Shown here one piece after another: positions 44,022 to 52,192 of a stretch of 64,000 nt of DNA (its first letter is position 1; every line of letters begins with the position of its first letter). The notes below the pieces were generated by a model that searched no databases, was not told the DNA's origin, and saw only the letters and a program-made list of their open reading frames with translations. The stretch spans positions 1 to 64,000 of the forward strand of contig JAEWKC010000009.1 in NCBI GenBank assembly GCA_023386235.1, given 5' to 3'. A program made the position numbers and the translations under genes. The DNA comes from Bacteroidota bacterium (GTDB taxonomy: Bacteria > Bacteroidota > Bacteroidia > Chitinophagales > Chitinophagaceae).

Positions 44022-44774
44022 TTAAATTTCTACGCTGTCGTTCAGCTCATCGTCAATAAGAATTCTGCCACAGTTTTCACAAACCATTACTTTTTTGCGT
44101 TGACGAATTTCGCTCTGTATTTGTGGAGGAATGGAATTGTAGCATCCGCCGCAAGCATCTCTTTCTACCGGTACCACAGCCAGGCCATTGCGGTAATTGT
44201 TACGTATCCTGTCGAAAGAATAGAGTAGTCTTTCGTTCATAGATTCGCGTTGCGCGTCAATATCTGCGGTCAATACCGTTTCTTCTTTTTCAGTTTCTGC
44301 AATTATCTTATCCAGCTCACCTTTCTTCTCATTTTTTATACTGTCTTTAGAAGCTATTTTTTTCTTAAGATCTTCCAGTACTTTTACTTTATCGGACAGT
44401 TCATTATTGGCTTCTCTAATGTTTTTTTCAGCCAGTTTGCTTTCCAGCTGCTGCATTTCAATTTCGCTGTTGATGGCTTCAAACTCGCGGTTGTTTTTTA
44501 CATTTTCGCTTTGAGCTTCGTATTTTTTTACCATTTCGGCAGCGTCTGTAATTACTTGTTTCTGCTGTTCTATAAAGTCGGTAATGCCGTTTATTTCTTC
44601 CTCTATGCGTGTTCTGCGGTTGTTTAGTCCTATTACTTCATCTTCCAGGTCGCTTACTTCAATGGGTAGTTCGCCTTTAAGGATTTGAATCTGGTCTAAT
44701 TTGCTGCTCAGCTTCTGCAATTTTACTAATGCAGATAGTTTTTCTGATACTGAAAAGTCTTTGATGGCTGCCAT
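44022..44774 (-). CDS. Coiled-coil protein with C-terminal zinc ribbon (CT398-like)
   Basis: 250 residues. A long coiled coil (about 15-185) precedes a C4 zinc ribbon, CGGCYNSIPPQ and VCENCGRILIDDE. The layout matches the CT398/zf-RING_7 family found in many bacteria, often next to nif3, as here (the nif3-like gene ends 51 bases upstream). The function is unknown; nucleic acid binding or flagellar/secretion chaperone roles have been suggested for relatives. Confidence 0.93.
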   Translation of the reverse strand: MAAIKDFSVSEKLSALVKLQKLSSKLDQIQILKGELPIEVSDLEDEVIGLNNRRTRIEEEINGITDFIEQQKQVITDAAEMVKKYEAQSENVKNNREFEAINSEIEMQQLESKLAEKNIREANNELSDKVKVLEDLKKKIASKDSIKNEKKGELDKIIAETEKEETVLTADIDAQRESMNERLLYSFDRIRNNYRNGLAVVPVERDACGGCYNSIPPQIQSEIRQRKKVMVCENCGRILIDDELNDSVEI

Positions 44775-44824
44775 ATTATTTTTATCAATTTAAAAATATC
44801 AAACTTGGTATGCGTACGTTCCGC

Positions 44825-45922
44825 TTACATATAATAAACCGGATTGGTACAATTTTCCGTTTTTAAGACGGCAAAGGTACTGAATTTTGTCCGTAAAATA
44901 TCAAATAAAAGTTCAATAGTGAATTGTTCACTTTCAAAATGCCCGATGTCTGCCAGTAAAATTTCTCCTTCCGCGTCAAAAAACTCGTGATATTTTACAT
45001 CGGAGGTGATGTATACATCGGCTTTCTGTTTTCTTGCGGTTGGTAATAAGAAGGAGCCGGAGCCGCCGCACAGTGCTACTTTCTTTATCTTTCTGTTTAA
45101 AAGGGCGGTATGCCGAATGGTGGACAGTCGGAATTTGTCCTTTACCAAACGTAGAAAATCTTTTTCGTCAATTTCCTTCTCCGTTTCGCCAATCATGCCG
45201 CTTCCCACCTCCTGATGGATATTTTGCAGCGGGATTACATTATAGGCCACTTCTTCGTAAAAGCCTATCTTTTTTAATCCTTCAACAATTCCTGCCAGCG
45301 GAATATGTTTGGGCAGCAGGCATTCTACTTTTATTTCGTCTACATATTCTCTTTTATTCGCTTCACCTATCTTAGGATTAGATTGTTCTCCCGGCATAAA
45401 AGAGCCTTTTCCTTCGTAGGAGAAGCTGCATTCGCTATAGTTGCCAATATGGCCTGCCCCGTGTTCAAAAAGCACATTCATTACCTGTTGGGCAAATGCT
45501 TTGGGTGCATACGTAGAGAACTGTAATAGTTCGCCTGCCTTGGGTGCAAGAATTTTTGTATTGATAAGACCCAGGATGTCACACATTTTCTTGCTTACGC
45601 CTGTATACACATTGTCCAGGTTGGTATGAATGGCATAAATGGCTATGTCGTTTTTAAGCGCGGCAATTACGGTGCGTTCTACATAATTTTTTCCGTTCAG
45701 TTTTTTTATGCCTGAAAACAAGATGGGATGATGCGATATTATCAGGTTGCAACCTTTGGCTTTGGCCTCTTCTACAGTAGCTTCAAGGGTATCCAACGTG
45801 CATAATATGCCTTTGCATTCCCAGGAATCATTGCCGGTAAGCAGGCCACAATTATCGTAGCTTTCCTGGTAATAAGGCGGCGCAACGCTTTCTAAAAAAC
45901 CGATAATTTCTTTTATTTGCAT
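44825..45922 (-). CDS. NIF3/YqfO-family dinuclear metal protein (long form)
   Basis: 365 residues. Two NIF3 halves (about 1-125 and 235-365) hold the metal-binding His/Glu residues, including CNLIISHHPILFSG and the C-terminal ADIGHFESEQF. Between them is the CutA-like insertion of long-form NIF3 proteins. The biochemical role is not settled; some relatives are annotated as GTP cyclohydrolase 1 type 2 homologs. It is upstream of the zinc-ribbon gene in the same direction and follows mqnD by 5 bases. Confidence 0.94.
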   Translation of the reverse strand: MQIKEIIGFLESVAPPYYQESYDNCGLLTGNDSWECKGILCTLDTLEATVEEAKAKGCNLIISHHPILFSGIKKLNGKNYVERTVIAALKNDIAIYAIHTNLDNVYTGVSKKMCDILGLINTKILAPKAGELLQFSTYAPKAFAQQVMNVLFEHGAGHIGNYSECSFSYEGKGSFMPGEQSNPKIGEANKREYVDEIKVECLLPKHIPLAGIVEGLKKIGFYEEVAYNVIPLQNIHQEVGSGMIGETEKEIDEKDFLRLVKDKFRLSTIRHTALLNRKIKKVALCGGSGSFLLPTARKQKADVYITSDVKYHEFFDAEGEILLADIGHFESEQFTIELLFDILRTKFSTFAVLKTENCTNPVYYM

Positions 45923-45927
45923 ACCGC

Positions 45928-46779
45928 TTAAGCTTTGAGATAAAAATCCTTAGCGAATACCTGGTCTCTGGCAATCGTGAATTCAGGGTGATCCTGCTTA
46001 TAAACGTCGAGCAGGCTTCTGACCGCGTCGCGGCCGGTCTTCCCGTTTTTGAAAGAGAAGGAGTTTACATAAAAATAGATGTGCTCTTTCATTACATCTT
46101 CGCTTAGTTCCTGCGCGTGTGATTTTACGTATTCCGATAGGTTATCCCTGTCGTTTACATAAGCGTGTTCAATACTTGAGCAGATAAGGCTGTCTACTTT
46201 CTTTACCAGTTTTATAGGCAAATCTCTTCTGCCTACAATGCCGCCCAACGGTATGGGCTGGTGTGTTTGCACTTCCCAGTAGTCGCCAAGATCCAGCACT
46301 TTGTGCAAGCCTTTTTCTGCGAAAGTAAAACGACTTTCGTGAATGATTACGCCAATGCCTTTGCCTTGCAATACAAAATCTTCAATTTCGCTAAAGAGCA
46401 TATATACTTTATTTTTTGCTTCGGGAAATGCTTTGCTGAAAAGCAGGTTGGCCGTAGTGTTTTCACCAGGAATAGCAATAGTATACTCTTTTATATCGTC
46501 TATTTCTATCGGTTCTTTTGAAATGAGCAGTGGCCCTACGCCATTGCCGAGAGCGCCGCCGCTGGCCAGTACAATATAATGCTCTAACGCCTTAGGCAGC
46601 GCGCCGTAGCTAATCTTAGAAAAATCTAATTTACTTTCAAAAGCCCACTTATTCAGGGTTTCCACATCTTCCAGTATGGGTTCAAATTCAATTCCGTCTG
46701 TTTCTATCTTTCCGTTTACTAACGCGTCAAAAATAAAGGTGTCGTTGGGGCAGGGACTAAATCCCAGTGTATATTTCAT
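45928..46779 (-). CDS. mqnD: 1,4-dihydroxy-6-naphthoate synthase
   Basis: Catalyses a late ring-forming step of the futalosine pathway to menaquinone, converting cyclic dehypoxanthinylfutalosine. 283 residues with a periplasmic-binding-protein-like fold. The start TLGFSPCPNDTFIFDALVNGKIE is diagnostic for MqnD. Other typical segments are FSKISYGALPKAL, IAIPGENTTANLLF and PLGGIVGRRDLP. It lies between mqnB and the nif3-like gene on one strand. It feeds menaquinol to alternative complex III. Confidence 0.96.
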   Translation of the reverse strand: MKYTLGFSPCPNDTFIFDALVNGKIETDGIEFEPILEDVETLNKWAFESKLDFSKISYGALPKALEHYIVLASGGALGNGVGPLLISKEPIEIDDIKEYTIAIPGENTTANLLFSKAFPEAKNKVYMLFSEIEDFVLQGKGIGVIIHESRFTFAEKGLHKVLDLGDYWEVQTHQPIPLGGIVGRRDLPIKLVKKVDSLICSSIEHAYVNDRDNLSEYVKSHAQELSEDVMKEHIYFYVNSFSFKNGKTGRDAVRSLLDVYKQDHPEFTIARDQVFAKDFYLKA

Positions 46780-46852
46780 AATTTATGTATGTTTCTGTCT
46801 TAAATGGTAATATTTGGTATTAGAAAATATTGAGTGAAAATAAATAAAAAAT

Positions 46853-47497
46853 CTATAACTTTTTTAAAAACCGGGCAATTTCTTCAGTTGTATTATGCAA
46901 GGCTTCTTTTATTTTCCATAAACCTTTATTTCTTTCTCTCACGTAGTTGGAAATGCCTCTTATTTGCATAAAGGGCACGTTTTGTTGCAGGCATACATAA
47001 TGAAAAGGCGCTCCTTCCATAGATTCTGTATCTGCATTGTATTTATTTTTTAACATATCTATTCTGTTCTTATCTGTAGTGATCTCGTCTATAGTTATAC
47101 CTGTTGCCACCGGCAAGGTAACGGGGAGTTTATTTAGCCAGGGATTGATCAGTTTTTTTTCTGTGAAAGGGAAGCGGTTGGCAGCGATGAAGCCTGTATC
47201 AAAAATATCTTTCCATTCTTCATTTTCAAGCACGCCTGTATTGCCCAGTGCGTCAGATTGCATAATCATTACCTTTCCTAATTCTACGGAAGTGTTGTAT
47301 GCGCCGGCTATACCTGTTTGAATGATGAGGTCTGGCTTAGAGTATAACAACAGCGTAGTAAGGGAATAGGTAGTGCAAAGCACGCCCACGCCCGATACAT
47401 GATAGTCTATGGAATGAGGCAACGAATAATTTGCATTGAGTGTTTGTCTCAGGCTTTCTGTTTCCATTTCTGTGGCGGAAGTGACAATGATGCGCAT
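46853..47497 (-). CDS. mqnB: Futalosine hydrolase
   Basis: Hydrolyses futalosine (or 6-amino-6-deoxyfutalosine) to release the purine base in menaquinone synthesis. 214 residues with the purine nucleoside phosphorylase fold: GVGVLCTTYSLTTLLL, then LIIQTGIAGAYNTSVELGKVMIM, and DTESMEGAPFHYVCLQQNVPFMQIRGISNYV. The ESMEGA segment holds the catalytic Glu. It is 73 bases upstream of mqnD on the same strand. Confidence 0.94.
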   Translation of the reverse strand: MRIIVTSATEMETESLRQTLNANYSLPHSIDYHVSGVGVLCTTYSLTTLLLYSKPDLIIQTGIAGAYNTSVELGKVMIMQSDALGNTGVLENEEWKDIFDTGFIAANRFPFTEKKLINPWLNKLPVTLPVATGITIDEITTDKNRIDMLKNKYNADTESMEGAPFHYVCLQQNVPFMQIRGISNYVRERNKGLWKIKEALHNTTEEIARFLKKL

Positions 47498-47565
47498 AGT
47501 TTGTCAAATATATTTAATAATTTTCATAAATATTCCGGGAGTTTTTAACCCTTGGAACTTTTATT

Positions 47566-47573
47566 TACCTTTG
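47566..47573 (+). promoter_or_regulatory. Candidate -7 promoter element for the PTPS/folE genes
   Basis: TACCTTTG matches TAnnTTTG, 22 bases before the first PTPS start codon and divergent from mqnB. Confidence 0.5.
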
Positions 47574-47595
47574 CACAAAATTTAGAGGAAAGAAA

Positions 47596-48003
47596 ATGTT
47601 TTATCTTACAAGGAAAGAGCAGTTTAATTCGGCGCATAAACTTTACAATCCCGACTGGTCGAAAGAAAAGAATGATGCTGTTTTTGGTGTATGTGCCAAT
47701 GAAAACTGGCACGGGCATAATTTTGATTTGTTCATTACCATTAAAGGACACGTAAACCCGGAAACCGGCTTTGTAATGAATGCGAAAGATTTAGGCAGAA
47801 TTATCAACGATGTGATTATTGAAAAGCTCGATCATAAGAATCTTAATCTGGAAGTAGATTTCTTAAAAGATAAATTGTGCAGCGTAGAAAATATAGCATT
47901 AGGTATATGGAATGAAATGCAAAAACATTTGCCTGAAAATGTACAGATGCATTGCGTGAGACTACACGAAACACCTAAGATCTATGTGGAATATTTTGGA
48001 TAG
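47596..48003 (+). CDS. queD: 6-pyruvoyl-tetrahydropterin synthase / QueD family protein (copy 1)
   Basis: 135 residues. The family converts dihydroneopterin triphosphate to 6-carboxy- or 6-pyruvoyl-tetrahydropterin. Zinc histidines are in FNSAHKLYN and WHGHNFDLFI, the catalytic Cys is in FGVCANENWHGHN, and DHKNLN plus ENIA are conserved. It could be QueD (queuosine precursor) or a tetrahydropterin synthase; a second copy follows at once, so the two probably differ in product. It opens a PTPS-PTPS-folE cluster. Confidence 0.92.
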   Translation: MFYLTRKEQFNSAHKLYNPDWSKEKNDAVFGVCANENWHGHNFDLFITIKGHVNPETGFVMNAKDLGRIINDVIIEKLDHKNLNLEVDFLKDKLCSVENIALGIWNEMQKHLPENVQMHCVRLHETPKIYVEYFG

Positions 48004-48015
48004 TAAATCAAAACA

Positions 48016-48423
48016 ATGAGTAAAGTATCAGTATACAGAATAGAAAATTTTAACGCGGCACATCAGTTGCATGTAAAAGACTGGACGGAAGAAAAAAATA
48101 AAGAGATCTTTGGCAAATGCAACAATCCGCTGTATCATGGGCATAACTATGAGATCCAGGTGCGCGTAACCGGCGAAGTAGACCCTGTAACCGGTTATGT
48201 AATTGATATGAAAATATTAGGAGAAATAACCAGGGAAGTAATCAAAGAATTTGATCACAAAAATCTGAATTTGGATCTACCCGAATTTGCGCAGTTAAAT
48301 CCTACGGCAGAAAATATCATCATTGTTTTGTATGATAAGCTACGCGCAAAAATTGACGCCAATCTGGCGCTGCATCTGCGTTTATACGAAACCGACAATA
48401 ATTTTGTAGAATATCCTGTGTAA
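48016..48423 (+). CDS. 6-pyruvoyl-tetrahydropterin synthase / QueD family protein (copy 2)
   Basis: 135 residues, tandem paralog of the preceding gene, 12 bases after it. Shared motifs are FNAAHQLHVKDWTEEKNKEIFGKC, LYHGHNYEIQVRVTG and DHKNLN. Catalytic Cys and zinc His positions are kept. Identity to copy 1 is moderate, so they probably have distinct roles, for example one in queuosine and one in a tetrahydropterin cofactor or folate branch. Confidence 0.92.
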   Translation: MSKVSVYRIENFNAAHQLHVKDWTEEKNKEIFGKCNNPLYHGHNYEIQVRVTGEVDPVTGYVIDMKILGEITREVIKEFDHKNLNLDLPEFAQLNPTAENIIIVLYDKLRAKIDANLALHLRLYETDNNFVEYPV

Positions 48424-48481
48424 CCAACCATTAACCATTTAGCACCAACCATTATTAATTATTCATTACTAATTAGAAAAA

Positions 48482-49078
48482 GTGGCATACAAAAAAACAG
48501 AGCATTACGACGAAAATATTACACGATCGCTGGCGGCGGCATACAAAACGGTACTGTCCGATCTGGGTGAAGATGCGGAAAGAGAAGGTTTGCTGAAAAC
48601 ACCGGAGAGAGTAGCCAAAGCTATGCAATATCTTACACAGGGCTATTCGCTGAATGCGGTAGACATTCTTAATTCGGCCAAATTTCATGAAGATATAAGT
48701 GAAATGGTCATTGTAAAAGATATAGAACTGTATAGTTTATGCGAGCATCACATGCTGCCTTTTGTCGGCAAGGCACATGTAGCCTACATTCCCAACGGGT
48801 GGATAACAGGCCTGAGCAAAATTGCCCGTGTAGTAGATGTATACGCAAGACGTTTACAGGTACAGGAAAGACTTACGGTGCAAATAGCTGACGCAATAAA
48901 GGAAGCGCTGAACCCCATAGGTGTAGGAGTGGTTATTGAGGCCAATCATATGTGTATGATGATGCGTGGCGTAAGCAAGCAAAATTCTCTTACTACTACA
49001 TCGCACTTTTTTGGAGAGTTTCATAAAGACCGCACCAGAAGTGAATTTTTAAGACTCATCAATTCTAAATTAAATTAA
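48482..49078 (+). CDS. folE: GTP cyclohydrolase I
   Basis: First step of folate and pterin synthesis: GTP to dihydroneopterin triphosphate, the substrate of the PTPS enzymes encoded just upstream. 198 residues. Zinc ligands are Cys and His in LCEHHMLPFVGKAHVAYIP, with another Cys in HMCMMMRGVSKQ. The QERLTVQIADAI segment is characteristic. The start codon is GTG at 48482. It follows PTPS copy 2 by 58 bases. Confidence 0.97.
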   Translation: MAYKKTEHYDENITRSLAAAYKTVLSDLGEDAEREGLLKTPERVAKAMQYLTQGYSLNAVDILNSAKFHEDISEMVIVKDIELYSLCEHHMLPFVGKAHVAYIPNGWITGLSKIARVVDVYARRLQVQERLTVQIADAIKEALNPIGVGVVIEANHMCMMMRGVSKQNSLTTTSHFFGEFHKDRTRSEFLRLINSKLN

Positions 49079-49188
49079 CCGCAAATTGCATGACTGTAAT
49101 GCTTTCGGCTGATTAAAACTTCCAAAGGCATCCCGTCATTATTAAAATAATAATTCTGCTTACGCAGAAGAAAATAAAAAACTACCAA

Positions 49189-50079
49189 ATGAAACATGCA
49201 TATATCTTCCCGGGGCAGGGCTCTCAGTTTCCCGGTATGGGCAAAGAGTTGTACGATAATAATTCTGCAGCAAAAGAGATATTTGAAAAGGCTAATGAAA
49301 TACTGGCCTTTCGCATAAGCGATATAATGTTTAGCGGCACCGCCGACGAACTAAAAGAAACGAAAGTTACACAGCCTGCTATTTTTATTCATTCTGTAGC
49401 GGCGTATAAATCTTTGCAGAATCCGCAACCCGATATGGTTGCCGGACATTCTTTGGGCGAATTTTCTGCCTTGGTTGCTAATGATGTTTTAAGTTTTGAA
49501 GACGCTTTAAAACTGGTGAGCATTCGTGCGCAGGCCATGCAAAAAGCCTGCGAGCTTACTCCTTCGTCAATGGCGGCTGTATTGGCTTTGCCCAATGAAA
49601 AGGTGATAGAGATATGCGAGCAGGTGCAAAATGAAACAGGAGAAACAGTAGTGGCGGCAAACTTCAATTGTCCGGGTCAGGTGGTTATAAGTGGTTCTGT
49701 GGCAGGTGTAGAAAAAGCCTGTGAAGCCATGAAAGCCGCAGGCGCAAAAAGAGCTTTGGTATTGCCGGTGGGCGGCGCCTTCCATTCGCCTTTGATGGAG
49801 CCTGCCAGGGAAGAGCTGGCAAAAGCCATAACGGAAACGCATTTTAATGATGCTGCAATACCCGTATATCAAAACGTTGCAGCTAAAGCCATTACAAATT
49901 CCGATGAAATAAAATCTAATTTAATTGCCCAGCTTACCGGCGCGGTTAAATGGACACAAAGTGTACAAGCGATGATAGCCAATGGCGCCGCGAAATTTAC
50001 AGAAGTGGGCCCGGGCAAAGTTTTACAGGGATTGGTAGGTAAGATAAATAAAGATGTTGTAGCAGAAGGCGCAAGCTAA
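49189..50079 (+). CDS. fabD: Malonyl-CoA:ACP transacylase
   Basis: Loads malonyl groups onto ACP for fatty acid synthesis. 296 residues. The N-terminal YIFPGQGSQFPGMGKEL, the nucleophile GHSLGEFSAL (Ser88), the catalytic His in GGAFHSPLM, and the C-terminal EVGPGKVLQGLV are all present. The gene stands alone between folE and the convergent MBL-fold gene, which ends 16 bases away. Confidence 0.97.
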   Translation: MKHAYIFPGQGSQFPGMGKELYDNNSAAKEIFEKANEILAFRISDIMFSGTADELKETKVTQPAIFIHSVAAYKSLQNPQPDMVAGHSLGEFSALVANDVLSFEDALKLVSIRAQAMQKACELTPSSMAAVLALPNEKVIEICEQVQNETGETVVAANFNCPGQVVISGSVAGVEKACEAMKAAGAKRALVLPVGGAFHSPLMEPAREELAKAITETHFNDAAIPVYQNVAAKAITNSDEIKSNLIAQLTGAVKWTQSVQAMIANGAAKFTEVGPGKVLQGLVGKINKDVVAEGAS

Positions 50080-50095
50080 TGTTTATACATATTTT

Positions 50096-50875
50096 TTATA
50101 CATACAATGTTAATCCGTCGTAAGCTAAATGCATATTGGAAGGTAATTCTTTTTCTATCTCGTTGTGCAAACCTAACTGGTGACTGATATGTGTAAAGTA
50201 AGCTTGCTTTACTTCCAGTTTTTCAACTAGCTCAATAGCTTCGGCAAGAGTGAAATGCGATATATGTTTTTCTTTTCGTAAGGCAGATACCACAAGGGTT
50301 TCCGTACCTTTTAATAATTCTAACTGATCCTCTTCAATGCGGTTGGCATCGGTAATATAAGCAAAGCTGCCGATTCTGTATGCCAGTACAGGCAGCAGGT
50401 AATGCCAGACTTCTATGGGTAAAAAATCAATATCACCCACGGTAAAAGATTTGTTTTTTGTAACGGTTTGTAATATCAGATCCGGAACGCCCGGGTATTT
50501 ATTCTCAGCAAAAGCATAATAAAATTCTCTCCTGAGTTCCTCTTGTGTAAAAGCATCGGCATACAGCAGCATGTCTTTTTTCTGAAAATAATTATATGCT
50601 TTTACATCATCCAGTCCGGCAATATGGTCTTTGTGCGCGTGTGTATAAACAACCGCGTCTAATTTTTTATTGTTGATGCGCAGCATTTGTTGCCTGAAGT
50701 CGGGAGTAGTGTCTATTACAACATGCGTAGACTCAGACTGTACCAGTATGCTGCTGCGCAGTCTTTTGTCTTTGGTGTCAGATGATGTGCATACAGCACA
50801 ATCGCAGGCAATCATGGGTACACCGCTGCTGGTGCCGGTACCAAGAAAAGTGATTTTGAGGTGTTTTTTTTTCAT
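50096..50875 (-). CDS. MBL-fold phosphodiesterase (PhnP-like)
   Basis: About 259 residues from the ATG at 50875; the frame extends upstream but overlaps the antitoxin gene. The metallo-beta-lactamase motif HAHKDHIAGLDD is intact, and FLGTGTSSGVPMIACDCAVC near the N-terminus carries the CxxC typical of the PhnP / phosphoribosyl 1,2-cyclic phosphodiesterase group. A late His lies in AYFTHISHQLGLH. The substrate is probably a cyclic phosphodiester; which one is unknown. It follows higA by 19 bases. Confidence 0.92.
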   Translation of the reverse strand: MKKKHLKITFLGTGTSSGVPMIACDCAVCTSSDTKDKRLRSSILVQSESTHVVIDTTPDFRQQMLRINNKKLDAVVYTHAHKDHIAGLDDVKAYNYFQKKDMLLYADAFTQEELRREFYYAFAENKYPGVPDLILQTVTKNKSFTVGDIDFLPIEVWHYLLPVLAYRIGSFAYITDANRIEEDQLELLKGTETLVVSALRKEKHISHFTLAEAIELVEKLEVKQAYFTHISHQLGLHNEIEKELPSNMHLAYDGLTLYV

Positions 50876-50894
50876 ATCAGGAGGAATGCTGTGT

Positions 50895-51245
50895 TTACAT
50901 GAAAACATCTGCCGGAATATCAAAGAATTTCTTTAGTTTTTGTGCAGTCTTTAATGTCAAATCTCTTCTTCCTGACAATATAGATGATACATGACCTTTA
51001 GAGCCGATAACTTCTTCCAGATCTTTCGATTTTAGTCCTTGTTCTTCCATTTTTAGTTTTATTACTTCTATCGGATCTAGTGCAGGTAATTGAATATGTT
51101 TATCTTCATAATCTTTGATCAATACCAATAAAAGGTCTAACTCATCACTTTCTGGCGTATTTTCTTCTACATCAAAAATTTCAGTCATTCTATTAAATGC
51201 CTTATTATAATCGCGTTTATTTTTTATTACTTTCCAATTGTTCAT
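50895..51245 (-). CDS. higA: HigA-type antitoxin with XRE helix-turn-helix
   Basis: 116 residues. The N-terminal half (about 1-55) is acidic and wraps the toxin in known HigA-like proteins. The C-terminal XRE domain reads MEEQGLKSKDLEEVIGSKGHVSSILSGRR then LTLKTAQKLKKFFDIPADVF. It follows the toxin gene by 6 bases, the usual toxin-first order for HigBA. It should repress the pair by binding the upstream palindrome. Confidence 0.93.
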   Translation of the reverse strand: MNNWKVIKNKRDYNKAFNRMTEIFDVEENTPESDELDLLLVLIKDYEDKHIQLPALDPIEVIKLKMEEQGLKSKDLEEVIGSKGHVSSILSGRRDLTLKTAQKLKKFFDIPADVFM

Positions 51246-51251
51246 GGCAAA

Positions 51252-51557
51252 TTATTTTTTAAATATTATTTTAGAAACATTTATTTTATCATATTCCTTA
51301 TATGTTCCGAACCAAATAATATAAGCTGCATTCTTATTGAAGTTTATTGCTATTATCAGCCTGTAATCATTTCCTTTAATATTAAAAATTACCCTGTTAT
51401 TAGCTATTAAACTTGCATTTCCATATACAGATTTTAATTCATTGAAATTTTTAAATACAGCTCTCAGCATTTCTTTATACCATGAAAGTAATGCCGTTTT
51501 AGCTTCGGGATATTTTTCTATATATTTTAATTGCGTTCCTTTTGCTACTATGTTCAT
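51252..51557 (-). CDS. higB: HigB-type mRNA interferase toxin
   Basis: 101 residues of the HigB_toxin family (RelE-like ribosome-dependent mRNase). Family marks are MNIVAKGTQLKYIEKYPEAKTAL at the start, VIFNIKGNDYRLIIAINFN in the core, and YIIWFGTYKEYDKINV near the end. The start ATG at 51557 lies 4 bases after a TAnnTTTG box and 12 bases from a perfect 17-bp palindrome. Together with higA it forms a type II toxin-antitoxin pair inserted between pabA and the MBL gene. Confidence 0.93.
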   Translation of the reverse strand: MNIVAKGTQLKYIEKYPEAKTALLSWYKEMLRAVFKNFNELKSVYGNASLIANNRVIFNIKGNDYRLIIAINFNKNAAYIIWFGTYKEYDKINVSKIIFKK

Positions 51558-51561
51558 AAGA

Positions 51562-51569
51562 CAAAGGTA
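51562..51569 (-). promoter_or_regulatory. Candidate -7 promoter element of higBA
   Basis: The minus strand reads TACCTTTG, then 4 bases, then the higB ATG. The mRNA would be leaderless or nearly so. The neighbouring palindrome would cover the -33 region. Confidence 0.5.
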
Positions 51570-51604
51570 TATAAAAAAGTTTTCAATTTGAAAACTTTTT
51601 TATA
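51570..51604. promoter_or_regulatory. Perfect 17-bp palindrome: higBA operator and/or pabA terminator
   Basis: TATAAAAAAGTTTTCAA (51570-51586) is the exact reverse complement of TTGAAAACTTTTTTATA (51588-51604), with one central base. It covers the last codons and stop of pabA and lies just upstream of higB. It could be a HigA-binding operator, a terminator for pabA, or both. Confidence 0.6.
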
Positions 51605-52179
51605 CTAATACTTTCCACCCAGTTTTTTATCATTACATTACCCTGTGTAGTCATGTACGATTCAGGATGAAATTGCACGGCTGTTATGGGTAAATCAATG
51701 TGCCGTACAGACATGATAACGCCGTTTTCTGACTCAGACGTGATTTGTAAACACTCCGGGAAATGCTTTCTCTCCGCGGCCCAGGAATGATACAGCCCTG
51801 CTTTTACAGGTAAATGAATACTGCGAAAAAGAATAGTATCCGTCATATTTTTTAAAACTATTGCTTTGCCATGCTGCACTTTTTCCTGGTTGTAAAGCTG
51901 GCCGCCAAAAAAACGCACAATATGTTGCAATCCCAAACACACACCCAGTATAGGTTTTACGGTGTAGTGGTCTTTTAAAAAAGCTGCTACTTGCGGATAA
52001 TCTTGGGGCAGTCCCGGCCCGGGCGAGAGCACAATACCATCGTACTCGTTTATTTCTTTTGTAGGAAAATCATGTACGGACATTACTTTTACCTGCACAT
52101 TTTCTATTTGTTCAAATAGTTGCACAAGATTGAAAGTAAACGAATCGTTGTGGTCAATAAGTAATATTTTTGTCGGCAT
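51583..52179 (-). CDS. pabA: Aminodeoxychorismate / anthranilate synthase glutamine amidotransferase subunit
   Basis: Releases ammonia from glutamine for the PabB partner in p-aminobenzoate (folate) synthesis. 198 residues from the ATG at 52179; an ATG at 52194 is also in frame but would overlap pabB. Motifs: ILLIDHNDSFTFNLVQLFEQ, GIVLSPGPGLPQDYP, the nucleophile GVCLGLQH, and AVQFHPES. It is divergent from pabB with only 13 bases between the start codons. Its last residues (KKFSN) are encoded by the higBA palindrome. Confidence 0.94.
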   Translation of the reverse strand: MPTKILLIDHNDSFTFNLVQLFEQIENVQVKVMSVHDFPTKEINEYDGIVLSPGPGLPQDYPQVAAFLKDHYTVKPILGVCLGLQHIVRFFGGQLYNQEKVQHGKAIVLKNMTDTILFRSIHLPVKAGLYHSWAAERKHFPECLQITSESENGVIMSVRHIDLPITAVQFHPESYMTTQGNVMIKNWVESISIKKFSN

Positions 52180-52192
52180 AAATGATTTACTC

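Noticed and set aside
49151..49172. Small hairpin CTGCTTACGCAG before fabD as a regulatory element
   Set aside because: The stem is only four pairs and has no associated motif.
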